Shown one piece after another: positions 18,160 through 28,694 of a stretch of DNA of 64,000 bases. The translations under genes were made by a program, and so were the position numbers. Every line of letters starts with the position of its first letter. The first letter of the stretch is position 1. The notes beneath the pieces are model-generated. The model searched no databases and was not told the origin of the DNA. It was given only the letters and a program-made list of their open reading frames with translations. This stretch comes from CAUZIZ01 sp965222655 (GTDB lineage Bacteria > Acidobacteriota > UBA6911 > RPQK01 > JAJDTT01): assembly GCA_965222655.1 (NCBI GenBank), contig CBDCUP010000022.1, forward strand, positions 1,240,001 through 1,304,000. Direction: 5' to 3'.

Positions 18160-19259
18160 GTGGACTGCAACACGGGATTGACTAGTGGTTTAATGAACTA
18201 TGCCACAAGCAAACCTCACATTGACTCCTTCTGAAAGAGAAGAATTGTTGTCTCGAACCCGTTCTAGCAAGGTGCGCACCGAGGAGGCCCGCAAAGCCCA
18301 GTTGATTCTCATGCTGGCCGACGGAGAATCCTACTCGAGTATTCAAGAGAGGCTTCCCTGTGCTGCCACCTACGTGGCGATCTGAAAAAAGCGCTTCGAG
18401 GCGGATCGCTTGGCCGGTCTGTACCTGCGCTATCAGGGGCCGAAGGTGACGGCCTTGACGCCTGAATTGGAGGCGCGCATTCTGTCGGCAACGCGTCAGC
18501 CCCCTGCGGACGGATCCACTCATTGGAGCACCCGCAAACTGGCCACCCACCTGGAGATCAACCATATGCTGGTGCACCGAGCGTGGCAGCGAGCCCGGCT
18601 CCAGCCTCACCGCTTGGAACGCTACTTGGCCTCCAACGATCCGGCCTTCGAAGAAAAGGCAACCGATATCATCGGTCTTACCTGAAGCCCCCTCAGCATG
18701 CCGCCGTCTCTTGCGTGGATGAAAAGACGGCCATCCAGGCGCTGGACAGCAACGACCCCGTCCTGCCCCTGTCGCCGGGGCGAGCCGAAAGGCACGGTTT
18801 TGAGTACTACCGCCATGGCACCTTGTCCCTGTTCGCAGCTCTGAACACCCAGACCGGCGAAGTCATGGGCAAGACGGTTGGTCGACACACCTCTGTGGAG
18901 TTCGTCGCCTTCTTGGGCGAGATTGTCGCTCATCAGCCCCAGGGCCGCGAGATCCATGTGATCGCGACAATCTGGCCACTCACAAGACCAAGCGGGTGCT
19001 CGAGTTCCTCCAGGCCCATCCCAACGTTACCCTCCACTACACTCCGACCTATTCTTCCTGGCTCAATCAGATCGAACTCTGGTTCTCCAAGATCAAACGC
19101 GACCTTCTGGCACGAGGAATCTTCACTTCCGTCAAAGACCTGGATCAAAAGCTGATGCGATACATTCAACTCTACAACCAGGATCCGAAACCCTTTAGGT
19201 GGAGTTATCGAGATCCTTCACACAGAATTACCACTAGCGATTCCGGTGTTACAGTCCAC
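18160..19259 (+). mobile_element. IS630-family element 1 (degenerate)
   Basis: A 1,100-bp element with ends GTGGACTGCAACAC and, inverted, GTGGACTGTAACAC. It is flanked by TA at 18158-18159 and 19260-19261, the usual IS630 target. The left TA lies inside the CTAG duplication of IS1380 copy 1. Confidence 0.9.
18200..19259 (+). pseudogene. IS630 family transposase, stop and frameshifts
   Basis: The helix-turn-helix N-terminal part ends at a TGA (18383-18385) where a Trp is expected before KKRFEADRL. A shift near 18680 leads to the DDE core with SCVDEKTAIQALD. Another shift near 18965 precedes TPTYSSWLNQIELWFSKIKR, which carries the last acidic residue. It cannot give an active protein. Confidence 0.9.
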
Positions 19260-19270
19260 TAGAAGTACTA

Positions 19271-19540
19271 GTGTCCCCGTCGGGGATGGTGGAAACCCCT
19301 CACCTTTAGGCGAAGAGAAGGTCCCCGTCCCCAAAGGGGGGACGATAGGGAAAGTTCCGAGTGAAAAGAGATGCGGCACGTTTGGCCTGTGACGTGGGTT
19401 TGGCCTCCAGGCCGAAGTGAAGCGGTCGAGCTTGGCTCGACGCCTGGCGGCTTGGAAGCCACCGCCACGACCAAGGCCAGCCGCGTAGTCGAATTCGATT
19501 CGACATCCTCCGAACCCCTCGGCTTGGAGCCGAGGGTCGG
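19271..19540 (+). repeat. Palindrome-bounded repeat related to the IS200 left end, copy 1
   Basis: About 270 bp. It starts GTGTCCCCGTCGGGGATGG with the CCTTTAGG hairpin shared with the IS200 element at 11588. It ends with a hairpin CTCGG-CTTGGA-GCCGAG. It contains a GGCCTCCAGGCC palindromic module. Copy 2 lies at 28695-28937. It sits inside the decayed secreted-protein paralogue. Confidence 0.7.
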
Positions 19541-19545
19541 CTTCA

Positions 19546-19703
19546 GTGTGAACAAGACCACAATCCCAACATCCTGCGGTCTGACCTCTCTGGTGACGGC
19601 GTCAGGATCAAGGGTGTTCCTTGTCAAATCGTTGGTCCAGGCGGTGTCTTCGGTGAGTTCGAGGTGGTGAATGGGATCACCTCGATCGGTGGCGCACTCG
19701 TCA
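19546..19703 (+). pseudogene. Fragment of the secreted-protein paralogue (right part)
   Basis: SVNKTTIPTSC matches SVNKTKIPTSC of the 701-residue protein. The DNA match continues in shifting frames to GEFEVVNGITSIGG (intact: GDFEVANGVSSIGG). It is the continuation of 15963-16340 beyond the nested IS1380, IS630 and palindromic repeat. Confidence 0.8.
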
Positions 19704-19802
19704 GTGGATCAGTTCGAGGAGCAGTTCCGAGAGCCCTCGCTTCGAGCCAGTGTCTTGACCCCGTCTGGCACCTACACGGGACTTGATCCGCATTCCCGGC
19801 TC

Positions 19803-20912
19803 TCAGTTCTCATTTCCAGTGCTTGGCTTCGCCGGACCGGGCAGGGAGCTTGAGGTTTTACGCGCCGGGTCGCCGAGTCCCTCGATAGTCTCAAATAGAT
19901 TCTTCGCAGAAACGGCATGCATTTGCGCATTCCAATGAGCATCGTAACCCAGGGTTTTTTCTGTCAGGCGCGATGCATCCTCGGATAGATCAACGTAGAG
20001 GAGATCCTCGCCATTCGAACTTGAACTCAAGTACTGTTTGATCATCGGGTTCCAGGGTTCTGTCGCTTGGAGCAACACAACTCCGTGCGGATTGAATTCG
20101 CGGAATCGATCACGGAAGTCGCGCATGAAGCCAAGAGACCGAACCAGATCATCCGGGGTCAGGGCTCGTCCAGCCAGCAGGTCTCCCATTTCTTTTCTAT
20201 ACTGCTCATACTTGCCCCCCAGCTTCCACCGTAGAGCAACGTCGTATACCATTCGGTGAAAGAGCTTGTAGATAAGCCGGTAGAGGTGGGAGTTTTCCCG
20301 CAGGAACACCTTACCAGGGAAGTAAAAGGCCCCTCCCTTTTCCTTGTCTTTGATGCGGAACCTGTATTGAGTGTCGTTATAGGGATCGTTGCTACAAAAC
20401 GTAATCACTACCAGGTCGGGATTGAAGATATCGAAATGATCCTGCGCATACTCCACTTGCTGCAGTGTTCCCCAACCTACGACGCCCGCGTTGATGACTT
20501 GATAGCAACCGTGGAGGCCATTCAGCAGTTCCTCCAGCCTGGTGTCGAATAGATCCTTGACGTTGGCACCATAGCCAAAAGTAAACGAATCGCCCAAGAG
20601 CAGAATCCTCTTGCAGTCCGAGGCCGTCAGGTTGTACTCCCTATCTCTATGTCCAAGGGAGTTGGTCTGTACTCGCATCACCGAGTTTCCCTTACTGGAA
20701 TGAAAGGTAACCTCCTGATAGAAATCCGCTCGGTTGACGTAGCCATACTTGGGGTGGGATCGGTACCACTTTTCAGGCTCGACCTGGGGAGCGACGATCC
20801 GAACCAGAAGCTCAAGGACGAGCATCCCGATCGAGAAGCCACAGACTAGTGATAACGAGCCGAACATCCTGGTCCGCAGCCTGTTCCGGCTTTCCCCTGC
20901 ACGCATTCTCAC
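19803..20912 (-). CDS. SGNH/GDSL hydrolase-like membrane-anchored protein
   Basis: 369 residues. An N-terminal transmembrane anchor (about residues 18-40) places an SGNH hydrolase domain outside the cytoplasm. Block I is LLLGDSFTFGYG (catalytic Ser), block II is INAGVVGWGTLQQ, block III is TFCSNDPYND (Asn) and block V is GYDAHWN (Asp and His). Such proteins deacylate or acylate cell-surface glycans. It is the last gene of a minus-strand run: methyltransferase, GT2, ABC exporter, HTTM fragment. Only distant similarity to the two 382-residue SGNH proteins at 26.8 and 44.1 kb. Confidence 0.8.
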   Translation of the reverse strand: MRMRAGESRNRLRTRMFGSLSLVCGFSIGMLVLELLVRIVAPQVEPEKWYRSHPKYGYVNRADFYQEVTFHSSKGNSVMRVQTNSLGHRDREYNLTASDCKRILLLGDSFTFGYGANVKDLFDTRLEELLNGLHGCYQVINAGVVGWGTLQQVEYAQDHFDIFNPDLVVITFCSNDPYNDTQYRFRIKDKEKGGAFYFPGKVFLRENSHLYRLIYKLFHRMVYDVALRWKLGGKYEQYRKEMGDLLAGRALTPDDLVRSLGFMRDFRDRFREFNPHGVVLLQATEPWNPMIKQYLSSSSNGEDLLYVDLSEDASRLTEKTLGYDAHWNAQMHAVSAKNLFETIEGLGDPARKTSSSLPGPAKPSTGNEN

Positions 20913-21023
20913 TCCACAAAAAGGAACCTTGCAGCTGGTCGACGAAACTTGAGAAGACGTATTCTAACCCAGATTCGGGGGAGCTGCCGCAAACGAGCCC
21001 GGTCGGGTTACCGAGATCTTGAT

Positions 21024-21509
21024 TCATCGGAGGATGTCGGTGATCCAGCGCTCCAGATCGCGCGGTTCCACGAACAGGACGAGACTCACCCTCATCGACC
21101 AGCCAAAAAGCTGCAGTCGGAGGAGGAGCTCGATGCACATATGCAGGGCGAGACTGCAAAGTAGGGCTGGGTAACGAAGTTCACGAATCCAGATGAGGGT
21201 CCCCAACCCCATCTCGATCGCCACCGTACTCCAGGCGGTCAGCTGGATTAAAACGGGCCGCAGTAAGAATAGCGGTGGTCTCAACCTGGAATACGCCCTA
21301 TCTTGGGTCGGGTAGTATAAAGCGGTTCCTTTCTGCCAGAGCTCCGATCGCAACTTCCAGATCGCCGAATGCGGGTAAACAATGCACACTTGGAGTTGCA
21401 TCAGCCGTTCGCACCAGGGGGATCCCCAGTTGGTCTCTTGCAGCTGAGAGTCGAGTTCTTGACTGCTCCAAGGTTCGGTCGGCCCACCCTGGGCGTTACC
21501 TGTGAGGTC
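21024..21509 (-). pseudogene. HTTM-domain protein, C-terminal half
   Basis: The open frame runs from just after a stop near 21510 without a good start. It has WGSPWCERLMQLQVCIVYPH, LRSELWQKGTALYY, AIEMGLGTLIWIRELRYP and LVLFVEPRDLERWI, equivalent to the second half of HTTM proteins (several membrane segments). The N-terminal half is absent, so it is likely a truncated remnant. It is homologous to the decayed copy at 14.05-15.83 kb. Confidence 0.6.
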
Positions 21510-21544
21510 CGCACATACCTATGAGTATTTGTGTTCCAGTGTAC

Positions 21545-23335
21545 TTAGTCGGCCTCGATTAGCTCTCGAAAGCGACCCTCAGATCGCTTTGCCAAGTCGT
21601 CGTAGTTGCCCCTCTCGACCAACTGACCGTTCTCCAGGACCAGGATCTGATCGGCGATCCGAACGGTCGAAAGACGGTGGGAGATGATGATTATTGTCAG
21701 ATGGCCCTGAAGCTTCCGGACCGCTTCCTGGACTTTTTGCTGGTTCTCGGAATCGAGCGAGCTGGTGGCCTCGTCCAGAATCAGGACACTCGGCCGTCGA
21801 ATCAATGCACGAGCGAGTGCGATTCGCTGGCGCTCACCGCCTGACAGTGCCACACCTCGATCCCCCACAACGGTATCCCAGCCCCGGGGCAGGGCCGCTA
21901 CGAACTGGTCTGCAGCAGCGAGGCGAAGCGCCTCGATCAGATCGTCTTCACCCGCCGAGGGAAGCGCCCAAAGCAGGTTGGCCCGAATCGTGTCGTTCAT
22001 CAAGAAGGTCTCCTGAGGGACGTAACCAACTGCCTGCCGCCAAGCGAAGAGACGATCGCCGGCTAGGACTTGTCCGTCGACCGAAAGGCTTCCACGGTCC
22101 GGTGTGAGCAGGCCCATAAGCAGGTCGGCCAGGGTTGTTTTGCCCGCCCCTGAGGGACCGACGACAGCGACAGTTGAGCCTGCGGTGATGGTAAGGCTGA
22201 GGCCTCCCAGGACTTTCCTGTTTTCTCCCTTCTGATAGGAGAAGTCAACCTGACTCAACCGAATCTCACGTTCAAGGGTCAATGGCGGCGGCCTCTTGAT
22301 AGGCTGGATCTCGCGGGCAGCATCGCAGCGTTCCAAACCGTCAATCAGCGATCCAAACGCCGGGAAGATGTGGAGGACTTCCTGGTAGCCGATGTGAACC
22401 TGATGGAGTCCAGGTAAGAGTCTGGCGAAGATAACGATCAGTAGCATGAGTTCGATCAGAGGCACCATCAGAATCTCAACCGCAACCAACAGCAGTATGC
22501 TCAAGACGACGGCAGATCCTATTCTGTATATCAATGTGGTGTTGCCGCGCGTGCGCACGAACTGCAAGAATGCGTCCCGAATGGCACCCGTGTTGCGGCT
22601 GAAAATGGAGAAGCAGTGTTGCTCGGATCCAAGAGTCTTCGCCTCCTTCATTCCCGATAAAGCTTCGGTGATGTTCGCATAAAAATGCCGGTTCAGCTTC
22701 ATCAGAGCCTGGCCGCTCTGATGGGCGGCCTGGTTGTAAGGTCTTATCAGGAACCAGAGAACCAGGAAACAGCTTAGCGTGATCACTGAGAGTCCAGGAG
22801 CGATCAATAGGGAAAGCACCAGGTGTATTCCAGAGGTAAGGAGAATGCTAAGACACCTCAACAGATTTGTGGTGCCCACGGAAACGCTCCGCACGTTGTC
22901 CGTCAGCGCATGGATCAGGTCCGAGTTTCGCGTCCGCACGAAGAAGAGCCAGTCGGTCTGCAGGACGGAGAAATAGAGTCGGTTTTCGAGCGACCTGGAA
23001 AACGACCTTTCGACGTCTGCGTTGACCAGACTCATCCAGCGCACCAGGAGTGAGTATCCGGTAGTCAGAAGGAAAAAGGCAATCAGCACGTTGGGTAGTG
23101 ATCGTTCTAAACCCAGAGAGTCGAAAAGCCCTGCCACTCGTTCGGCAATCTCACTCTGCTGACTCCCGACGCCAACCAGTTGGAGCAGGGGAAGCAGGAT
23201 CAAGAGTCCGAGGCCGCCGAGTAAGCTTGTCACTGCCATCAGGCAGAAGGCCTGAAGGGCGCGTCTTCCCTGCAGCGATAGCAGCATCGACAAGTACCGC
23301 CATCCCATTCTCACGGAGTTGTCGGAGATTCTCAT
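21545..23335 (-). CDS. ABC exporter, fused permease and ATPase
   Basis: 596 residues, type IV ABC exporter half-transporter. Six membrane helices (about residues 15-310) are followed by the nucleotide-binding domain: Walker A VGPSGAGKTTLADLL, Q-loop in VGYVPQETFL, signature LSGGERQRIALARAL, Walker B SVLILDEATSSLD and switch His in IIISHRLSTV. It probably flips a lipid-linked glycan or exports a peptide or lipid. The context of GT2, methyltransferase and SGNH genes favours an envelope glycolipid. Intact; a start at ATG 23335 is reasonable. Confidence 0.9.
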   Translation of the reverse strand: MRISDNSVRMGWRYLSMLLSLQGRRALQAFCLMAVTSLLGGLGLLILLPLLQLVGVGSQQSEIAERVAGLFDSLGLERSLPNVLIAFFLLTTGYSLLVRWMSLVNADVERSFSRSLENRLYFSVLQTDWLFFVRTRNSDLIHALTDNVRSVSVGTTNLLRCLSILLTSGIHLVLSLLIAPGLSVITLSCFLVLWFLIRPYNQAAHQSGQALMKLNRHFYANITEALSGMKEAKTLGSEQHCFSIFSRNTGAIRDAFLQFVRTRGNTTLIYRIGSAVVLSILLLVAVEILMVPLIELMLLIVIFARLLPGLHQVHIGYQEVLHIFPAFGSLIDGLERCDAAREIQPIKRPPPLTLEREIRLSQVDFSYQKGENRKVLGGLSLTITAGSTVAVVGPSGAGKTTLADLLMGLLTPDRGSLSVDGQVLAGDRLFAWRQAVGYVPQETFLMNDTIRANLLWALPSAGEDDLIEALRLAAADQFVAALPRGWDTVVGDRGVALSGGERQRIALARALIRRPSVLILDEATSSLDSENQQKVQEAVRKLQGHLTIIIISHRLSTVRIADQILVLENGQLVERGNYDDLAKRSEGRFRELIEAD

Positions 23336-23418
23336 TTTGTGCCACTCACTGAAGCCAGCCGATAATCCATATGCTCAGGTGGGCTGGCTCCAGGGCCGGG
23401 GGAGAAACCATAGAGACA

Positions 23419-24375
23419 TCAATCTTCGGCCCTGAGTGCGACCCGATCGACAATGTTCCTGGGACGCCTCTTGACTTCGCTGTGGATCCGTGCAATCTAA
23501 TCTCCCACTATGCCTAGGCAGATGAGCTGAATGCTTGCCAAGAAGAAAATCGAAACGGCGAGCGTCGCAAAGCCGGGTAGTTCTCGATCTGCCGTCAGTC
23601 GCCAGATAACGAGGTAGCCCATGTAGAAGATTGAGACGAATGCAATGAAAACACCCAGCAGCGAGGCGAGGCGAAGGGGAAGCTCGCTGAAGGTAAAGAT
23701 CCCGTCCGCAGCCAGACGAATCAACCTGGTCGGCGTGAACTTAGGTCGACCCGCTAGTCTAGCGCCTCGATCGTAGGGTATACCGACCTGCCGGAATCCC
23801 GCGAAACTACGCAGACCTCTAACGAATCGGTGCTGCTCCGGCATGGCATTGATCTGATCAACCACCCTCCGACGCATTATACCGAAGTCCCTGCTGTCGA
23901 CCGGGATCGGCAGATGGGTGGCCAGCTTCAACAGCCTGTAGAAGACGCGATAGGCCATCCGGTAAAGAAATGACTCCTTTCGGGAGCGACGGACCGCGTA
24001 GACGGCGTCGTATCCTTCCTGGATCTTGGCATACATATCGAGAAGCAGTTCTGGCGGGTCCTGGAGGTCTCCATCGATCAACGCTACCACCTCTCCTCGG
24101 CAGAAGTCCATGCCGGCGGTGAGTGCAGCTTGGTGCCCAAAATTGCGGCTGAGATGAATGCCGACAAAACGTCTGTCGTGGCTGACAAGTGTGTCGATCG
24201 CTGCCGCCGTTTCGTTTTCACTACCGTCGTCAACCAGAAGCACCTCCACCGGTTGAGGTAACTGCTCCAGAGTTGCCTCAATTCGTTCATTGAGAAGCGG
24301 AAACATGTCGCACTCGTTGTAGAGGGGAATCACGATTGATACGGCGATGGGTTCTTGGGGCGGACGTTCTGACAT
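23419..24375 (-). pseudogene. GT2 glycosyltransferase (DPM1/GtrB-like) with in-frame amber stop
   Basis: I start at ATG 24375 (MSERPPQEP), which has AGGA 4 bp upstream. The GT-A domain has VSIVIPLYNECD, LLVDDGSEN, LSRNFGHQAALTAGMD and the DXD-containing ALIDGDLQDPPEL. Two C-terminal membrane helices follow. TAG at 23497-23499 interrupts right after CLGIVGD. The same frame then continues IARIHSEVKRRPRNIVDR, the conserved tail (usual form EYLGRIYDEVKRRP), to a TGA at 23419. The TAG replaces the conserved Tyr. The product up to the stop may still work. Confidence 0.85.
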
Positions 24376-24386
24376 CTTCCTGACAA

Positions 24387-25183
24387 TCAGGTTCTTTGGA
24401 GCAGGGACATCAACGATGTGCCGATCCATCGTTGTGGTAGCCACTCACAACGACAGAGATTGTAAAGGAACTTATTGGTGACCGGACCGGGTGGATTGAA
24501 TCCCTTTTCAATAATCCTATTCTGCGATCTTTCGAGCATTAAAGTCAGTTTTCGTGCTGCCAGCAACGGCACGAGTGACAGTCCCCAATACGTATCATGC
24601 AAGACTCGCAGTCCAGTGCGCCCGGCGAGCCGTGTAAGTTTACGCCGCGTGTAACGTTGTTTGTGACCTGCCGCTACATCGTATCTGGAAGAGCGGAACG
24701 GTAAGGCGGGCACATTAACCAAAAACGTCCCTCCAGGAGCGAGATGGAAAACCACGGCATCCATAAAGGCAGCGTCGTCTTCAACGTGCTCGAGGATGTC
24801 AAACAGGATGATGAGATCGTAGCGTTTCTGAAAGGCCCGATCTCTTTCGAAGACGTCATAGCAGTAGAGAGAGTGGTCCCTGGCGATCGATTCGATCAAA
24901 GCCTTGAGGTTCAAATCAAAGCCATCGACCAGAGTGCCCCAGGCCTCTTGTACTTGACGCTGGACGATCCATGACCGTACCCGAATTCGGCGACCTTCAG
25001 GGAATTCACATCGTAGCCACTGAGGAGACGTTTTATAACGTCGAATCGACGCTTGATCCAGAAATGGTCTGGATCGGCAATCGCGTACCAAGAGTCTGCC
25101 ATATCCACAGATTGAGGTTCCGTGAGGTAGGTGATCCGAACCTTGGGCGTGTCTGGATCGAGTCCTCGTGCTTTACCGAACAT
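24387..25183 (-). pseudogene. Class I SAM-dependent methyltransferase, frameshifted
   Basis: The N-terminal frame (25183 to about 24965) reads DPDHFWIKRRFDVIKRLL and then the motif-I region VAEFGYGHGS. A frameshift there moves the rest to another frame: VQRQVQEAWGTLVDGFDLNL, then DLIILFDILEHVEDD (motif II/III) and LAPGGTFLVNVPAL. Typical of glycan or lipid-associated methyltransferases next to GT2 genes. It ends 11 bp before the GT2 start. One indel would restore it. Confidence 0.8.
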
Positions 25184-25529
25184 ATTGATTCGACTGAGTA
25201 CCCCACCGTCATCTCGCTTGACGTGACGACGTCATCGTAGCAGTGTTGCCTTATAAATCCCACCTGAGCTGCACGGATCGGATCCGGAGTTAAGGGCGAA
25301 AGTTCCGTTTCCCAAGCCCGTTCCGCAAAAAAGCAAATCCTCGCTGCTTGAAACTCTCTTCTTACGAACTTTCTCATCACCGAGAGGCCTGACAATGACA
25401 CTGATCTTGACCAGCTCAGGAGTGTAGCTTGTCGAAGGTTTGACCTCCGATAGTATGGTATTGTGTCGCCGTCGACGGCCAGAGAATTGGGTCGGTACCA
25501 ACGCAGCTTCATTGACACCCAGCTCGACC

Positions 25530-26855
25530 GCCAACGCGGTCGTAGGGAGCGCTCCAGAGTGATCCAGACACGGTTCCTCGCTGTCGCCGTTTCGGCCTCG
25601 TTCTATTGGCGGGTTCTCTCTTCCAGAACCCTGGCCGGCAAAATGCCAGATGGACTGGACCCTACTTCTCAGCAGTGCTAACTTCCAGCTCGGCCGTGGA
25701 TTCTACATCGACGTTGAGGATGTGCGGCAGCTCTGCCAGTTGGAGGACTACGATGCTGAAAAACGGTATCGATTTCGCTCCTCTAACGACTTGTCTCCCT
25801 ACAGCGCCAACCCCTTCGGCTACGTTTACGTGATCCTGCTGGCGACGACGCTATTCGGCTGGTTCGCCGGCGACATCGAATCACTTCTGCTCTTACAGAT
25901 CTTAGTCCATGCCGCAGCAACGGTCTTTGTGATGATGAGGCTGAAGAGTGGGCAGCGAGAGTAGCCTCTGTACCCGCTTATGGAATCAACCCTTTGATCC
26001 TTCAATTCGTCACTTTGGATTTCTACTTCTTCTGGCAGGTCGTCCGCTCGCTGGCCCTAATTACGCTCCACAGCAAGCCTCAGCTCCGTTCGACCCGCTC
26101 TGGTTGGTTTGGGGTGCAGAGCTAGGAACCGTTCTTAGCGTTCGACCGACAACGGTGGGTGCTGTGATCCTGGTCTTCATAGGACTGAGGAAGATCAGCG
26201 GTTGGCAGCGAGCAATACTGCTGTTGGCTGCATGCCTGCTCGTCTTTTCCCTGGCTCACTATCCTCACAAGAAGAATGTGTGGCACCTGCCTACATTGGT
26301 CTCGGTGCTTACTCCAACGCCTACATGGGAGGGGATCGGGGATGTCAATGGCTAGAGCCTCATGAAGGCCAAGACCGGCGTGAAGCTTGACATCGAAACG
26401 GGCGAAACTTTTACCTTGATTCTACTGTGGATCGCTATCGTGAGGTGTCACGCGCGGAGTACTTTCGAATCATGAAGGAGTCGCCGCTGCTGCTGATGAA
26501 GAACGCGCTGGTCAACATACTGGGGTCTTTTGCGCTCGGATACGCGAACCGAATGTCCGACTTTGTAAACTATGGTCTTGCTCTGTCTGGACTGGTGATC
26601 CTTTCTCTGCTGTTCAGTTTTCGCGAGTACTGGATGATCCTCGCGATCGGTTCTAACAGTTTTTGCTTTGCGCCCTACTACCCACCTATTCAAGCGTACA
26701 TGTTTGGTAGTTTTGTGTTGCTCAGTTTTGTCGCAGCCAAGGTTCTGTTCGACGACCATCAACTGTCCCGCCTGGTAAGACGGCTAAACAAGCCCGGCAA
26801 GGCTCGAAAGGATCAGTTGGCTGGGACGAGTACGAGTCCACGACCTACCAGGTAG
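25530..26855 (+). pseudogene. Multi-pass membrane protein, decayed paralogue of 42746-44080
   Basis: Three frames align with the intact 444-residue protein: ANFQLGRGFYIDVEDVRQL and NPFGYVYVILLATTLFG, then LWLVWGAELGTVLSVRPTT, then SPLLLMKNALVNILGSFALG and FREYWMILAIGSNS. Frameshifts near 25950 and 26340 and early damage before 25650 kill it. It converges on and slightly overlaps the SGNH gene at 26813, just as the intact pair does. Confidence 0.9.
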
Positions 26856-27961
26856 TCATAGACGATTTCGGCGAGCAGGCGGTTGCCCTCGCAATTGAAG
26901 TGGTGGCTGGTGTCTCCTACGAAATAATCTTCGATTGGCCGGTTCCCGATTCTCTCAATCAAGAGGGGGCCCGCATCCAAAACGGGAAACTCCCGGTCAG
27001 CGAGTTCGTCAACCAAGGGATGGTAGGGCCAAGTCTCATGATCCCGAGCGTATTCAAGGTCCAGTCCAGTCGGGATCAACAATACTACGGGCACCTTCTC
27101 GCGGGATCGGGCCTTCTTACAAAAGCTCGCCAGGATAGCGGCGGTGATCCTGGTACCTTCGGCCGGGTGATCTCGGCAGTAGAATTGCCTGTGCCTGGGC
27201 TCGCCCCTCAGCTTGGCACGCACGTGGTAGTGCCGCAGAACAGTCAGGACGCTCCAAGTAAACGGGAAACTGAGTATCAGCGGTCCCGACGGTTTGCCCG
27301 GGAGGAATTCTTCATGCTTCAGATATGCACCTGGATCGGCGAGACACCTCAGGTAGGCAGCTTTCGACAAATGAGGCATCGGGATCAGCTGTGCTTGCCC
27401 GCTGGAGTCCAGGATAAAACGAGGCTTGAAGCCGATGCTGCCTGGATTCGAGACTAGATCACGGAACTGATTCAGATTGCGAAGAATATTCTCGGATAAG
27501 TGTGCCAAGATAACGATGGGAGCGTCGTCACCCGTATTGTGGAGGAAGCGGAGATAGGATTGGTCCGATCCGTAGCCAGCGACACCGAAGTTGTTCACGC
27601 GCCGGCCCAGCTTCCTGGCGAGCAGGTTTCCCCATGCTTGGTTGGCAGGGACCTGGGAACCCCAGGTGAAGGAGTCACCGTATAGTGAGACAAGAGCCCT
27701 TGCTTTATGGGGATCCGGAAACTGCGGAACGACCCGAGAACCGATTCGATCATATTCAGCGAGGCCAAACAGCGACGGAGATGGCCAGCCCACGACTGGA
27801 TCTCGGAGAGAAAGGTACCGGTCATAATCGCCGGCGACCGCTCTATAGAAGACATGCTTCTTCTCAAGGTACTTTCCGGTCCAGAATGAAAGGCCCTCGC
27901 CCAGAAGCACGAGCAAGAGAATCAGGAACGAGGAATATGCCAGTTTGCGTTGTCGTGTCAC
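26813..27961 (-). CDS. SGNH hydrolase-like membrane-anchored protein, paralogue A
   Basis: 382 residues, the same length as its paralogue at 44075-45223 and roughly 70 percent identical by eye. An N-terminal anchor (about residues 7-30) precedes the SGNH fold: block I VSLYGDSFTWGSQ (Ser), block II NNFGVAGYGSDQS (Gly), a block-III-like LAHLSENILRN, and block V VGDTSHHFNCEGN (Asp/His). Probably an extracytoplasmic glycan esterase or acyltransferase. It is intact although the convergent partner gene is a pseudogene. Confidence 0.8.
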   Translation of the reverse strand: MTRQRKLAYSSFLILLLVLLGEGLSFWTGKYLEKKHVFYRAVAGDYDRYLSLRDPVVGWPSPSLFGLAEYDRIGSRVVPQFPDPHKARALVSLYGDSFTWGSQVPANQAWGNLLARKLGRRVNNFGVAGYGSDQSYLRFLHNTGDDAPIVILAHLSENILRNLNQFRDLVSNPGSIGFKPRFILDSSGQAQLIPMPHLSKAAYLRCLADPGAYLKHEEFLPGKPSGPLILSFPFTWSVLTVLRHYHVRAKLRGEPRHRQFYCRDHPAEGTRITAAILASFCKKARSREKVPVVLLIPTGLDLEYARDHETWPYHPLVDELADREFPVLDAGPLLIERIGNRPIEDYFVGDTSHHFNCEGNRLLAEIVYDYLVGRGLVLVPAN

Positions 27962-28694
27962 GCCATGAACGTCATCTTTGGGCTAGTTTCGGCCAGATCC
28001 ACAACCGCCTCGAAAAGTTTACTCGTGTGGAGTCATCATGATCAATCCTGGAGAGCTGAAGGCGACCGGAGCGATGCCAGGCCAACAGACAAGCAATGAA
28101 GAAATCCTCCTCTTGTACGAACCAAAGTAACGAGGATGGACCTCCTTTCGAAGTGCCGTGGCTCTCATCCTGTACCTACAACCAGGATGGATTTGCTCAG
28201 CGCCAGGAACAGCAGGAATCTGGTTCATCAAGAAGAGATCGATTGGCCGTCTCCAAGAGGACCTGCAAAGCTGTAAGAACTGCAGCTGTCCTTGAGCCCA
28301 GAACTGGCGTCCGAGATCAGCAAGTGTGACTTCTCCCAACGCCAGCTCATGAAACTTTGCAGGATTGCCAGCCAAGCCGTCCGTTTTTGCTAGCGATTAC
28401 CTTCTGTCCCAAAATCTCCCGCTGGCGAAGTCCCTCCACCTGCTCGTACGGGATTCAATTTATCTCTAGTTTGCTTCGTATCCTATCTCCTCGGACACTA
28501 CTCCGAACCGGGCTTAAGAACGGGGTGAGCTTCTAGTCAGAGTTGCCAGTCTTGGTCGAACCAGCTCCTGGAATCCAGCCTCAGCGAGACCTTCCCGATT
28601 TCAGGTCTTGAGACGAAACGTAGCCTCTGGTGATAGCTATCACCTTTCTTACTTGCAAAGCGAACGATAGAGAGGAGTGTAGGTGGTGCTGTCA
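27962..28694. other. Long region without a clear gene, possible decayed ORF
   Basis: A minus-strand frame around 28019-28460 is partly open (for example PYEQVEGLRQREILGQKVIA, then a shift to AGNPAKFHELALGEVTLADL), which looks like a decayed coding sequence of unidentified family. Nothing else is recognised. Confidence 0.35.
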
